DNA of 64,000 bases. Origin: Planctomycetaceae bacterium (lineage in GTDB: Bacteria; Planctomycetota; Planctomycetia; Planctomycetales; Planctomycetaceae). Positions 56,128 to 64,000 of this stretch are shown here, one piece after another. How positions within the stretch are numbered: position 1 is the stretch's first letter; the number at the start of each line of letters is the position of its first letter. The stretch is taken from contig JADZEF010000419.1 of the NCBI GenBank assembly GCA_020850695.1, forward strand, positions 1 through 64,000, written 5' to 3'. Made by a program: the position numbers and the translations under genes. The notes under the pieces are model-generated. The model was not told the DNA's origin, searched no databases, and was given only the letters and a program-made list of their open reading frames with translations.

Positions 56128-58497
56128 ATGGTGCGATTTCGCCACGTCTTGTGCTGTGCCCTGAGCTTCGTCGTCGCTGGCGGCGGACTGACTTCAACGT
56201 CCGCGGACGATCGTCCCCTCGACTACCAACGCAATGTCCGTCCCATCCTGGCGGATAAGTGCTTTCAATGTCACGGACCGGATGCGGGGCATCGCCAGGC
56301 CGACCTGAGGCTCGACATGGCGCCGCCGAAAGATGGATCCGCCATCCGTCCCGGCCATCCTGACGACAGCGAGATCATCCGGCGGATCGAATCGAGTGAT
56401 CCCGAGACGCGGATGCCTCCCGCCCGCTCGGGCAAAGCCATCACACCGGCCGAGACGGCCATCCTGCGACGCTGGATCGCCGAGGGAGCACGGTGGAGCG
56501 ACCACTGGGCTTACGTGACTCCTGCGAAGCGGGCTGCCCCCGGCGCGGGCGGCATACCGGGCGCCGCCCACTGGATCGATGCCTTCCTCCTCGAACGCCT
56601 GCAGCGGGATGGGCGGCAGTTCGCTCCCGCGGCTGATCGCGTCACGCTCCTCCGTCGCCTCAGCTTCGACCTTCGCGGTCTTCCACCCTCTCCGGAAGAA
56701 GTCCGGACGTTCGTGGCCGATGTCGACCCCCGTGCGGTCGAAAAAGTCGTCGACCGGTATCTGGCTTCGGACGAGTACGGCGAGCGGATGGCGACGGTCT
56801 GGCTCGACCTCGTCCGCTTCGCCGACACGGTCGGCTATCACGGCGATCAGGTCCATCACATCACGCCCTACCGCGACTGGGTGATCGACGCGTTCATCGA
56901 CGACATGCCATTCGACCAGTTCACCCGCGAGCAACTGGCGGGAGATCTGCTTCCGGACGCGACCGTCGATCAACGCATCGCTTCGGGCTACAACCGCCTG
57001 CTCCAGACCTCTCACGAAGGGGGCGTCCAGGAGAAGGAATACCTGGCGATGTACGCCGCCGACCGCGTCCGGAACCTCTCCGCAGTCTGGTTGGGGGCGA
57101 CGGTCGGCTGCGCCCCGTGCCACGACCACAAGTTCGACCCTTACACTCAGCGCGATTTCTACGCCCTGGCCGCCTTCTTCGCCGATCTCGACGAAGCCCA
57201 GCACCTCAAGCGCGGCAGCGACGCATCTCCCACGGTTCGAGCGCCCGAGTTGAGGGTCCATACGCGTCGCGAGCGGGCGGAACTGGCCGCAATCGACGAT
57301 CAGATTCTGGCTCTCCGCAACCGGCCGACGGGCGACGAGCAGAAAGAGGCGACCGCGAAGCAGATCGCCGACCTCGAGGCCCGCAAGATGTCGCTCGAGA
57401 AGGCGGCCCGACTGACGATGATTTCTGCCGCCATCGAGCCCCGCACGATCCGCCTGCTTCCTCGCGGCAACTGGCTCGATGAATCGGGCCCGATCATCGA
57501 GCCCGCCGTCCCGTCATTTCTCGGCGGTCTCAACGTCAAAGGCCGCCGCCCCACCCGTCTCGACCTGGCCCGCTGGCTCACCGATCCCCGCGACGGCGCT
57601 GGCCTGCTGACCGCTCGCGTCATGGTCAACCGCTTCTGGGCCATCCTCTTCGGTGCGGGGCTTTCCCGATCGCTCGAAGACTTTGGAGCTCAGGGGGAAG
57701 CCCCCGATCATCCCGAGCTTCTCGACCGCCTGGCGGTCGGGTTCGTCGAGAATGGCTGGCGGATCAAGCCGCTGCTCCGCCAGATCGTTCTGACCCGCGC
57801 CTACCAGCAATCGTCCGTCGCATCCGATCGCTCGACCGACCCCGACAACCGACTCCTTTCCCGCCAGGCCCGGTTCCGCCTTCCCGCCGAAATGATCCGC
57901 GACAACGCCCTCGCGATCAGCGGGTTGCTTGTCCGGCAGCTTGGCGGGCCGAGCGTTCATCCCTATCAGCCGGCCGGATACTACAAGCACCTCAATTTTC
58001 CGAAGCGGGATTACCACGCCGACAACGACGCCCGCCAGTGGCGCCGTGGCCTCTACGTGCATTGGCAGCGGCAGTTCCTGCATCCCATGCTGAAAGCGTT
58101 CGACGCTCCGCGCCGCGAAGAGTGCGTTCCGCGGCGCTCCCGCTCTAACACCCCCCTTGCGGCACTGGCGCTCCTCAACGATCCCAGTTTCATTGAAGCG
58201 GCCCGTGCTTTCGCCGCCCGCATCCTCGCTGCCGGCGCAACGGATGAGGATCGAATCAACGCGGCCTTCGAGATTGCCGTCTCTCGAACTCCCGACGACC
58301 GCGAACGGGTGATTCTGTTGAAACTGCTCCAAGAGTCGCGGTCGGCGTTTCTCGTCCGCGGCGACGATGCGGCCGCCAGAGTTCTCGCGACCGGCCTGGC
58401 TCCGCAAGCGAAGGACCATCCGACGCGCGAAGTCGCCGCCTGGACGATGGTCGCCCGAGCCCTTCTGAACCTCAGCGAAACCGTCACCCGGCCATGA
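56128..58497 (+). CDS. Exported PSCyt1 / DUF1549 / DUF1553 protein
   Basis: A 789-residue planctomycete protein. A signal (VRFRHVLCCALSFVVAGGGL) is followed by a planctomycete cytochrome C domain with the haem motif in KCFQCHGPD (about residue 50), DUF1549 (about 150-355; LRRLSFDLRGLPPS, ERMATVWLDLVRF, VGCAPCHDHKFDPYTQ) and DUF1553 (about 520-770; LDLARWLTDPRDGAGLLTARV, APDHPELLDRLAVGF, RPSRSNTPLAALALLND-like tail). Two CxxCH motifs make electron transfer likely. It resembles the gene at 49055 but includes the cytochrome domain. The ATG follows a 650-bp regulatory-looking gap. No DUF1501 gene accompanies it. Confidence 0.92.
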   Translation: MVRFRHVLCCALSFVVAGGGLTSTSADDRPLDYQRNVRPILADKCFQCHGPDAGHRQADLRLDMAPPKDGSAIRPGHPDDSEIIRRIESSDPETRMPPARSGKAITPAETAILRRWIAEGARWSDHWAYVTPAKRAAPGAGGIPGAAHWIDAFLLERLQRDGRQFAPAADRVTLLRRLSFDLRGLPPSPEEVRTFVADVDPRAVEKVVDRYLASDEYGERMATVWLDLVRFADTVGYHGDQVHHITPYRDWVIDAFIDDMPFDQFTREQLAGDLLPDATVDQRIASGYNRLLQTSHEGGVQEKEYLAMYAADRVRNLSAVWLGATVGCAPCHDHKFDPYTQRDFYALAAFFADLDEAQHLKRGSDASPTVRAPELRVHTRRERAELAAIDDQILALRNRPTGDEQKEATAKQIADLEARKMSLEKAARLTMISAAIEPRTIRLLPRGNWLDESGPIIEPAVPSFLGGLNVKGRRPTRLDLARWLTDPRDGAGLLTARVMVNRFWAILFGAGLSRSLEDFGAQGEAPDHPELLDRLAVGFVENGWRIKPLLRQIVLTRAYQQSSVASDRSTDPDNRLLSRQARFRLPAEMIRDNALAISGLLVRQLGGPSVHPYQPAGYYKHLNFPKRDYHADNDARQWRRGLYVHWQRQFLHPMLKAFDAPRREECVPRRSRSNTPLAALALLNDPSFIEAARAFAARILAAGATDEDRINAAFEIAVSRTPDDRERVILLKLLQESRSAFLVRGDDAAARVLATGLAPQAKDHPTREVAAWTMVARALLNLSETVTRP

Positions 58498-58736
58498 CTG
58501 ACCGTCGGTGCTTCCGAAGAGGCGTTTCAACGCCTTCCGGTTCTTCCTGAGGGGATGTCACCGTAGCGAACACATCCACAAGAGGCACCCCCGTCCCAAG
58601 GTAAGGCTGGGTGGAATGCCGGCTGCACTTTCGATGCGATGCCAGGCCATCGCAAGGAAATTGCATTCGGAACGCGAATTGCACCAATGGCGAGGCCGTG
58701 CCACCCAACGCTTCGTCTACACCCGCGGCCGCGCGA

Positions 58737-59747
58737 ATGACGCCCTCCGTCCCGCACAGCCCTTATCGCAGCACCCCGCTCCGCGACCTCAAGCTGACCA
58801 TTGAGGGGACGCCGCTTGAGCCGACCCTCAAACGGTTCGACGCCGAAATCGCCGCACGCGGCATCCCCCTCCAACCCCACTACTACCTCTCGACCGACTG
58901 GGGCGTTCCTTTTCCGTCGATCTCCATCGGCATTCCGTTCTACCTCGCCCATCCCGATCTGACCGAGCTTCATGGACAGCAGGTCGGACACTTGGAGGGG
59001 TCGTCCGGACCGGCCGAGCTTCTCCAGTACATGCGTCACGAGATGGGGCATGTCGTCAACTACGCGTACCGCCTTTATGACGAGGAAGAATGGGTCAAGC
59101 TGTTCGGTTCGATGACGCAGCCTTATCTCGAGGAATATCGTCCCTCGCCGTTCAGCCGGAGATATGTGCGGCACCTCCCGGGCTGGTATGCCCAGAAGCA
59201 CCCCGACGAGGATTGGGCCGAAACATTCGCCGTCTGGATGACACCCGGCGACGCCTGGCGCGAGGACTATAAGAATTGGCCGAAGGCCCGGGCGAAGCTC
59301 GAGTATTGCGACAGGACGATGGCGTCCCTGAAGAACCGGAAGCCTGTCGTCACGAACCTGGATTACGACGAAGATGCAAGCACGATGGCTCTGACCGCGG
59401 AAGACTTCTACCGCGGTTATGTCCCCCCCGACGAGCCGCTGCCGGAAGGGATTGCGGGGGCGCTTCGGTCGATCTTTTTCGAGCCGGGAGAGTCGAAGTC
59501 AGCTGACGTGCGTCCCGCGTCCGAGCTGATCAACCGCCTGAAAAACTCGATCGCGGCCGACGTCTTTCGCTGGACTGGGCATTTCCCCGAGCGGACGCAT
59601 GCGCTTCTTCGCGACATGGCCAGGCGGTGCGACGAGATGCACCAGGTCATCCCCAGATCGCGGGAATTGGATGCGACCGTCAACCTGACGACACTCGTCA
59701 CCGCGCTCGCCATGAACTACGTCCACAACGGGTCGTATCTCGGCTGA
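58737..59747 (+). CDS. Putative zinc metallopeptidase (HEMGH zincin)
   Basis: A 336-residue protein without signal peptide. The zincin motif HEMGH lies in YMRHEMGHVVNYAYRLYD (about residues 102-106), and the third ligand is likely the Glu in DEDWAETFAVWMTP, ~60 residues later. This HExxH plus DxxE layout matches the putative zinc-binding peptidase group (PF15887-like). The N-terminus (STPLRDLKLTIEGTPLEPTLKRF) and C-terminal helices are unassigned. The frame upstream of 58737 is unlikely to be coding. It faces an ATP-grasp ligase gene 53 bp away; genes of these two types do occur together in peptide-modification loci. Confidence 0.75.
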   Translation: MTPSVPHSPYRSTPLRDLKLTIEGTPLEPTLKRFDAEIAARGIPLQPHYYLSTDWGVPFPSISIGIPFYLAHPDLTELHGQQVGHLEGSSGPAELLQYMRHEMGHVVNYAYRLYDEEEWVKLFGSMTQPYLEEYRPSPFSRRYVRHLPGWYAQKHPDEDWAETFAVWMTPGDAWREDYKNWPKARAKLEYCDRTMASLKNRKPVVTNLDYDEDASTMALTAEDFYRGYVPPDEPLPEGIAGALRSIFFEPGESKSADVRPASELINRLKNSIAADVFRWTGHFPERTHALLRDMARRCDEMHQVIPRSRELDATVNLTTLVTALAMNYVHNGSYLG

Positions 59748-59800
59748 CGCGCGACAGACTGCCGAAAGCGTAGCGAACCAACGGACGCCGTCGACGTTTC

Positions 59801-60829
59801 CTACGTCGCGACTTTCGCGGCCTTGCGCGTTGTCCTGCGGCGGGGCGAGGGCTCCCGGGTTCGTTCGCAGGCCAGATCGACGATTGTGTTGATGAGGTCG
59901 TCGTATTCGATTCCGGCCGCGCCCGCCGCCATCGCGAACTCGCTCTCCTTCTCGAGATAACAATTCGCATTGACCTCAATGACGTAAATCTCTCCCGACT
60001 CGGTCAGCCGCAGGTCGATGCGGCCATAATCCCGCACCCGCAGCGCATGGTACGCATCCAGCGCCACCTTCTGCAGCCGCGCCTTCAGCGTGTCGTCGAC
60101 GTCGGCGACCACCGCCCGCGTCCCCTGGTATTCCGGAGTGTCAACATCAAACTTGGCCCTGGCGTCCATGATTCGAGGAGAACCCTCAGGCAACCCCGCG
60201 AAATCCATCTCGATCGGCGGGAAAGCCCGCGGCTCCCGGTTTCCCAGCACGCCGACGTAGAACTCGCGGCCCTCGATGTACTCTTCGACGAGCGCCGCAT
60301 CCTTCAGGTCCTTGTGAATCGACAGGACACGCTCCATCAGGTCGGTCGTCGACCGGACGAGCGACTTCCTGCCGTCGATGCCGATCGACGCATCGTTGCG
60401 GAGCGGCTTGACGAACAGCGGCATCCGCAATCGCCCCGCCGTCTCGAAGTCCGCATCCTGGGCGAACGTGGCATAGTGCGGATAGAGAATCTCGTCGAAC
60501 GCCAGGAGCTTCTTGCTCAGCCCTTTGTCTTCCTGAAGGAAGATTTCACCGGGTGATCCGCCCGTGTAGGGAATCCGCAGCAGGTCCAGCACGGCCGTGG
60601 CCGCAATCAGCCCCCCCTGCATCCCGCCCGCAAAGTCTTCGAGCAGGTTGAACACCAGGTCGGGCGACTTCCGCCGAAGCCCAGACACCATCTTCTGCAG
60701 GTCGGCATGCACGCCGAGCACCGAACACTCGTGTCCTTTGGACTTCAACGCCTGCGTCACTTGCTCGAACACGACGTCGACGTCTTTTGAACCTTCCTCT
60801 TCGACATATCCCAACAACGTGATTTTCAT
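59801..60829 (-). CDS. ATP-grasp ligase, D-Ala-D-Ala-ligase-like
   Basis: A 342-residue cytosolic carboxylate-amine ligase. N-terminal domain: MKITLLGYVEEEG, DLVFNLLEDFAGG and GGLIAATAVLDLLRIPYTGG, as in Ddl. ATP-grasp core: FVKPLRNDASIGI (phosphate loop), ALVEEYIEGREFYVGVLG, YGRIDLRLTESGEIYVIEVNANCYL with the metal-binding Glu and Asn. The C-terminal tail is basic (SPRRRTTRKAAK). Joining of D-Ala or another amino acid or peptide is expected; the substrate cannot be read off. It is not next to cell-wall genes, so it may be a specialised ligase and not the housekeeping Ddl. Confidence 0.87.
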   Translation of the reverse strand: MKITLLGYVEEEGSKDVDVVFEQVTQALKSKGHECSVLGVHADLQKMVSGLRRKSPDLVFNLLEDFAGGMQGGLIAATAVLDLLRIPYTGGSPGEIFLQEDKGLSKKLLAFDEILYPHYATFAQDADFETAGRLRMPLFVKPLRNDASIGIDGRKSLVRSTTDLMERVLSIHKDLKDAALVEEYIEGREFYVGVLGNREPRAFPPIEMDFAGLPEGSPRIMDARAKFDVDTPEYQGTRAVVADVDDTLKARLQKVALDAYHALRVRDYGRIDLRLTESGEIYVIEVNANCYLEKESEFAMAAGAAGIEYDDLINTIVDLACERTREPSPRRRTTRKAAKVAT

Positions 60830-61006
60830 GAGCCGGTGTCCTGGGCACGAACTGGGACCGCAACCTGCTGGACGATCGGGAATCGTCCTGACCGCACGGC
60901 GACCAGCAACCGATGCCAGTCACGGGCGGAGACGCCGTCCCCACTTGCATCGGATCACCAATGCAGATTGCATGCCCGACCGGTTCGACGCCGTTCAAGG
61001 GGCCAT

Positions 61007-61594
61007 TCAGGGGACCGAAAACCCGAGGTCGCGAAGCAATGTCGTCAGAGCGACCATCGGGAGGCCGGTGATGGCCGTCTGGTCAGCCGAGCGGATCTCG
61101 TCGAACAGCGCAATCCCGCGCGATTCGATCTTGTACGACCCCGCACAGTCCAGCGGCGAGTCGGCCGCGACGTATCGCTCGACCTCCGCACGCGTCAGCG
61201 GCCGCATCCGCAGCGTCGTGACGTCGGTGTGCAGACGCGTTTCGCCCCGATGAGCGGCGGCGAAGGACGTGATGAGATCGTGCGCGCGGCCCGCCATCCT
61301 CAAGAGCTGTTCCACCGCGAATTCGGCCGTTCCCGGCTTGCCGAGGATCTCGCCGTCCAGCGACACCAGTTGGTCGCCGCCGATCACCACCGCATCCGGA
61401 AACGTGGCGGCGACGCTTTCGACCTTCAGCGTCGCCAGCCGCTCGGCGAGGTCGCGCGGCGACGTCCCCAACCGTTGCAGTCGCCCCTTGGCATTCTCTT
61501 CGTCGAACGGGGGGGCAACCGCCCGGAACGAAAGTCCGAGGCGTTCCAACTGCTGCCGGCGATAGGGGGAGGTGCTGGCGAGAATCAGTTCCAA
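61007..61594 (-). CDS. maf: Maf nucleotide pyrophosphatase
   Basis: A 195-residue enzyme hydrolysing non-canonical or pyrimidine nucleoside triphosphates. Seen: LILASTSPYRRQQLERLGL (phosphate-binding start), DEENAKGR, VIGGDQLVSLDGEILGKP (the catalytic Asp region), the T/D-containing DVTTLRMRPL and GSYKIESRGIALFDEI. The start is TTG at 61594 with GGAG six bases upstream; the much longer frame before it is the shadow of the rhomboid gene. It overlaps the end of that gene by 10 bp, suggesting coupled translation. Confidence 0.9.
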   Translation of the reverse strand: MELILASTSPYRRQQLERLGLSFRAVAPPFDEENAKGRLQRLGTSPRDLAERLATLKVESVAATFPDAVVIGGDQLVSLDGEILGKPGTAEFAVEQLLRMAGRAHDLITSFAAAHRGETRLHTDVTTLRMRPLTRAEVERYVAADSPLDCAGSYKIESRGIALFDEIRSADQTAITGLPMVALTTLLRDLGFSVP

Positions 61595-62400
61595 GGCTCG
61601 CTCCGCGACCGGGACCGTGGTCCATACGTAAAGCGGTTGGTTGGCGACACCCGCTCGGCGACCGGCGGACTCGCCATGTGCAGCGCATTCATCAGGACGG
61701 CGCCTCCCGCGCCCACAACGAACCCGCCGATGTGCGCCCACCACGCGACGCCTGCCGCCTCGCCGGATCCAAAGCTGGAGAAGACCTGCACCAGAAACCA
61801 GAATCCGAGGAACAGGGGCGCAGGCACCTGGAACGTCTGAAGGAAAGGGCCGAGCGGAACCACCGCGAGGACGCGCGCCCTGGGATAGAACACGAAGTAC
61901 GCTCCCATGACGCCGGCAATCGCGCCGCTCGCTCCGATCGTCGGCATCATGGACGACGTATCTGCGAGGTAGTGCGCAAGGCTCGCCGCCACTCCCGAGC
62001 CGAGATAGAACACGAGAAACATGATGTGGCCGAAACGGTCCTCGACGTTGTCGCCGAAGATGTAGAGGAACCACATGTTTCCCAGGAAGTGCATCCAGCC
62101 CCCGTGCAGGAAAACGCAGGTCAACATCGTCATCCACGAGGGAACGGCGGAGGGGGCGGCGCGGCGCATCACGATCACTTCGCGCGGCCCGCCGCGCGTC
62201 TGCTCCATGCGGATCTCGGGAATCTCGACGTCGGCGCCGGGGTTCGTCACACGGGCCGGAATCATCCCGTAGCGCTCGACCATCGTCGATGCTTCGCCCC
62301 CCGCCAGCTGCGCGAAGAAAACAAGGGTGCAAAGTCCCATCATGAGATAGTTCACGAAGGGAACGGTGCGGGACGGGACGTCATCGCGAAGTGGGAACAT
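61585..62400 (-). CDS. Rhomboid family intramembrane serine protease
   Basis: A 271-residue membrane protease. The catalytic Ser158 is in GASGAIAGVMGAY, and the catalytic His223 in WWAHIGGFVVG. The CVFLHGGWMHFLGNMWFLYIF segment with its conserved His/Asn, and six hydrophobic spans, complete the core. A ~45-residue soluble loop (MIPARVTNPGADVEIPEIRM) sits between spans 1 and 2. ATG at 62400 was chosen because it begins just before the first span. The maf gene overlaps its 3' end. Substrates unknown. Confidence 0.9.
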   Translation of the reverse strand: MFPLRDDVPSRTVPFVNYLMMGLCTLVFFAQLAGGEASTMVERYGMIPARVTNPGADVEIPEIRMEQTRGGPREVIVMRRAAPSAVPSWMTMLTCVFLHGGWMHFLGNMWFLYIFGDNVEDRFGHIMFLVFYLGSGVAASLAHYLADTSSMMPTIGASGAIAGVMGAYFVFYPRARVLAVVPLGPFLQTFQVPAPLFLGFWFLVQVFSSFGSGEAAGVAWWAHIGGFVVGAGGAVLMNALHMASPPVAERVSPTNRFTYGPRSRSRSEPWN

Positions 62401-62627
62401 GAAAGACTCGTAGGGCTTGCCAGGGCGAGCGCGCCGCCCGGGCACAGCTCTGCTGTGGAAAGTCTATCCGACAATTCCATTACGCCAACTGGTCGGCTCC
62501 GCGGCCCCTTCGCGACCACCCGCTTCCGGATGCCCTCAGGACGATGGGGCCGCTCGATTGTTCCCATGGGCCCGATCAGCGACGATCTGGTCTCGGCCTC
62601 CCCGTCCTTCCTTCGAGACTCCCACCG

Positions 62628-64000
62628 ATGCCCCGATTCTTCCTGATTCTTGCGACCCTCTGTGCCCTCCCCCTTTCACGGCTCGCAGCGGCGGAGTCCG
62701 GACCGCTGAAAGCCGGTGCGGCCACCAGCAATATCACGCCCAATCTGGGGGGCGATATCGTCGGAGGCTTCAAGCCGTTTCCCGCCACTCACATTCATGA
62801 TGAACTCCACGCACGCTGCCTGGTGCTGGACAACGGCCAGTCGAAATTGGCGCTGGTCGTCTGCGACCTCCTCGGATTTCATCGCGGCGTCAGCGACGAA
62901 GCCCGCCGGCTGATTCTCGCCGAGACGGCGATTCCCAAAGAGAACGTGCTCATCAGCGCGACGCATACGCACTCGGCCACGAGCGCCCTCGGTTCGGACT
63001 GGTACCAACCCGACGTCACCCTCAACGAATACCAGAAGTTCGTCGCCCGACGGATCGCCGACGGCGTCCGGCGCGCGTTGACCAACGCCCGTCCCGCCGA
63101 GATCGGATTCGGAACCGCCGAGGCCCCCGAGCATGTCTTCAATCGCCGCTGGCACATGCGCCCCGGGACGATGCCCGCCAATCCCTTCGGGACGCTCGAT
63201 CTCGTGAAGATGAACCCTCCGGCGGGAAGCCCGAATCTCGTGGAGCCCGCCGGCCCGACCGACCCCACGGTCTCGTTCCTTTCCGCTCGAGACCTGGATG
63301 GCAAGCCGATCGCCCTGTATGCCGCGTATTCGCTCCACTACGTGGGGACTACCGGGCCCGGCCATGTCTCGGCCGATTACTTCGCGATGTTCTGCACCGA
63401 GATGGGGCGCCTCGTCCAGGGAAACGATGCCGATCCTCCATTTGTCGCCCTGCTCGCGAATGGCACGAGCGGCGACATCAACAACATCAGCTTCAAGGTC
63501 CCGCGATCGGGCAAGCCCCCCTACGAACAGATGCGACACGTCGCGCACGATGTCGCCTCCAAGGTCCATTCGGCGATGGCCAGGGTGAAGTACGATCGGA
63601 ATCTCGTGCTCGAATCTCGGTTCAAAGAACTCGAACTGGGATCGCGCCGGCCCACCGAGGAACAACTTGCGTGGGCGAAAAAGACGCTCGCCGCCGCTCC
63701 CGAGGACCGGCAGCGGTGGGATCTCTCCGCGATCTACGCGGATCGAACGACGAAGCTGAACGACGTGCCGGAACGTGTCGCCACCCCCTTGCAGGTCCTG
63801 CGCGTGGGGCCGGTCGTCATCGGCAGCATGCCGTGCGAAGTCTTCTGCGAGATCGGCCTGGAATTCAAGGAGCGGAGCGCGCTCCAGCCCGCTTTCCTGG
63901 TGTCGATCGCCCACGGATACATGGGATATCTGCCGACGCCGCGGCAGCATGACCTGGGGGGCTACGAAACCTGGATCGGCACCAACCGACTCGAAAAGGA
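62628..64000 (+). CDS. Neutral/alkaline non-lysosomal ceramidase-like exported protein, 3' truncated
   Basis: The frame is open from ATG 62628 to the window end (457+ residues). A Sec signal (MPRFFLILATLCALPLSRLAAA) precedes the ceramidase N-terminal domain: KAGAATSNITPNLGG, LVLDNGQSKLALVVCDLLG, ISATHTHSATSA with zinc-binding His residues, LHYVGTTG, LANGTSGDINN with the likely nucleophile Ser, and late HGYMGYLPTPRQHDLGGYETWIGTNRLE-type residues (quoted in part: PTPRQHDLGGYE). The domain hydrolyses amide bonds of ceramide in characterised members; planctomycete homologues are numerous and their substrates are untested. It is 227 bp from the divergent rhomboid gene. Confidence 0.88.
   Translation, partial: MPRFFLILATLCALPLSRLAAAESGPLKAGAATSNITPNLGGDIVGGFKPFPATHIHDELHARCLVLDNGQSKLALVVCDLLGFHRGVSDEARRLILAETAIPKENVLISATHTHSATSALGSDWYQPDVTLNEYQKFVARRIADGVRRALTNARPAEIGFGTAEAPEHVFNRRWHMRPGTMPANPFGTLDLVKMNPPAGSPNLVEPAGPTDPTVSFLSARDLDGKPIALYAAYSLHYVGTTGPGHVSADYFAMFCTEMGRLVQGNDADPPFVALLANGTSGDINNISFKVPRSGKPPYEQMRHVAHDVASKVHSAMARVKYDRNLVLESRFKELELGSRRPTEEQLAWAKKTLAAAPEDRQRWDLSAIYADRTTKLNDVPERVATPLQVLRVGPVVIGSMPCEVFCEIGLEFKERSALQPAFLVSIAHGYMGYLPTPRQHDLGGYETWIGTNRLEK

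Noticed and set aside
58605-58700. Inverted repeat around GGGTGG/CCACCC
   Set aside because: Arms match over only a few bases and are interrupted; too weak to call, although it recalls the GGGTGG start of the 34-bp hairpin family.
62676-63950. Minus-strand 424-codon frame at the right end
   Set aside because: It is the shadow of the ceramidase-like gene on the plus strand, which has a signal peptide and conserved motifs and is open to the window end.

Overview
The window is a GC-rich bacterial chromosome segment whose gene content points to the Planctomycetota, probably a Planctomycetaceae-like member of the Planctomycetales. Hallmarks are five Tat-exported DUF1501 proteins, two DUF1549/DUF1553 proteins (one with an N-terminal planctomycete cytochrome C domain), a PVC-type dehydrogenase with HEAT repeats and a C-terminal haem c, a neutral-ceramidase-like protein and a four-PAS hybrid histidine kinase. 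Most of the region is housekeeping or exported-catabolism content. I see no phage, insertion sequence, CRISPR array, rRNA or tRNA gene.

Layout. 1-6.1 kb: end of a fused 3-dehydroquinate dehydratase/shikimate dehydrogenase with degenerate active sites, two DUF1501 genes, a small hypothetical and an exported coiled-coil protein. 6.3-13.3 kb (minus): a membrane PQQ-propeller protein overlapping by 4 bp a rifampicin-phosphotransferase-like PEP-synthase homologue, and a metal-dependent amidohydrolase. 13.5-18.5 kb: sdhC-sdhA without an adjacent sdhB, then oligoendopeptidase F. 18.9-27 kb: a double alpha/beta-hydrolase, a SUKH-like lipoprotein, an AAA+ ATPase, DUF1501 and dihydroorotase. 27.1-30.4 kb: an ArsR regulator overlapping a Cys-rich copper-storage-like protein, a desaturase and a metallophosphoesterase. 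30.5-35.7 kb: PVC dehydrogenase, GT2 glycosyltransferase and methyltransferase. 36.2-43.4 kb: a 1222-residue hybrid kinase, a receiver/HATPase protein, aroA and a lipoprotein. 43.8-47.6 kb (minus): an FHA protein, then a DUF1501-Gly-rich-DUF350-ubiX cluster. 48-58.5 kb: dolichol-kinase-like protein, DUF1549/1553 plus DUF1501 pair, csrA, sugar isomerase, HD protein, acidic protein and the second DUF1549/1553 protein. 58.7-64 kb: a zincin metallopeptidase facing an ATP-grasp ligase, Maf overlapping rhomboid, and the start of a ceramidase-like gene.

Functional groupings: succinate oxidation (sdhCA), shikimate pathway (AroDE-like, aroA), pyrimidine synthesis (dihydroorotase), flavin prenylation (ubiX), metal homeostasis (ArsR/Csp), signalling (hybrid kinase with receiver-HATPase, FHA, CsrA) and the exported DUF1501/DUF1549/PVC-cytochrome machinery typical of planctomycetes.

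The least ordinary signals are structural. One short hairpin family has a head-to-head pair lying in frame inside the PEP-synthase-like gene. A second hairpin family has stems that differ by compensated base changes. Several gaps hold long-loop inverted repeats, and one arm of one of them has expanded into eleven copies of an octamer. I found no single gene cluster that is clearly a new system. The best protein-level candidates are the PQQ-propeller/Rph-like operon, the ArsR-Csp operon, and the zincin/ATP-grasp pair.
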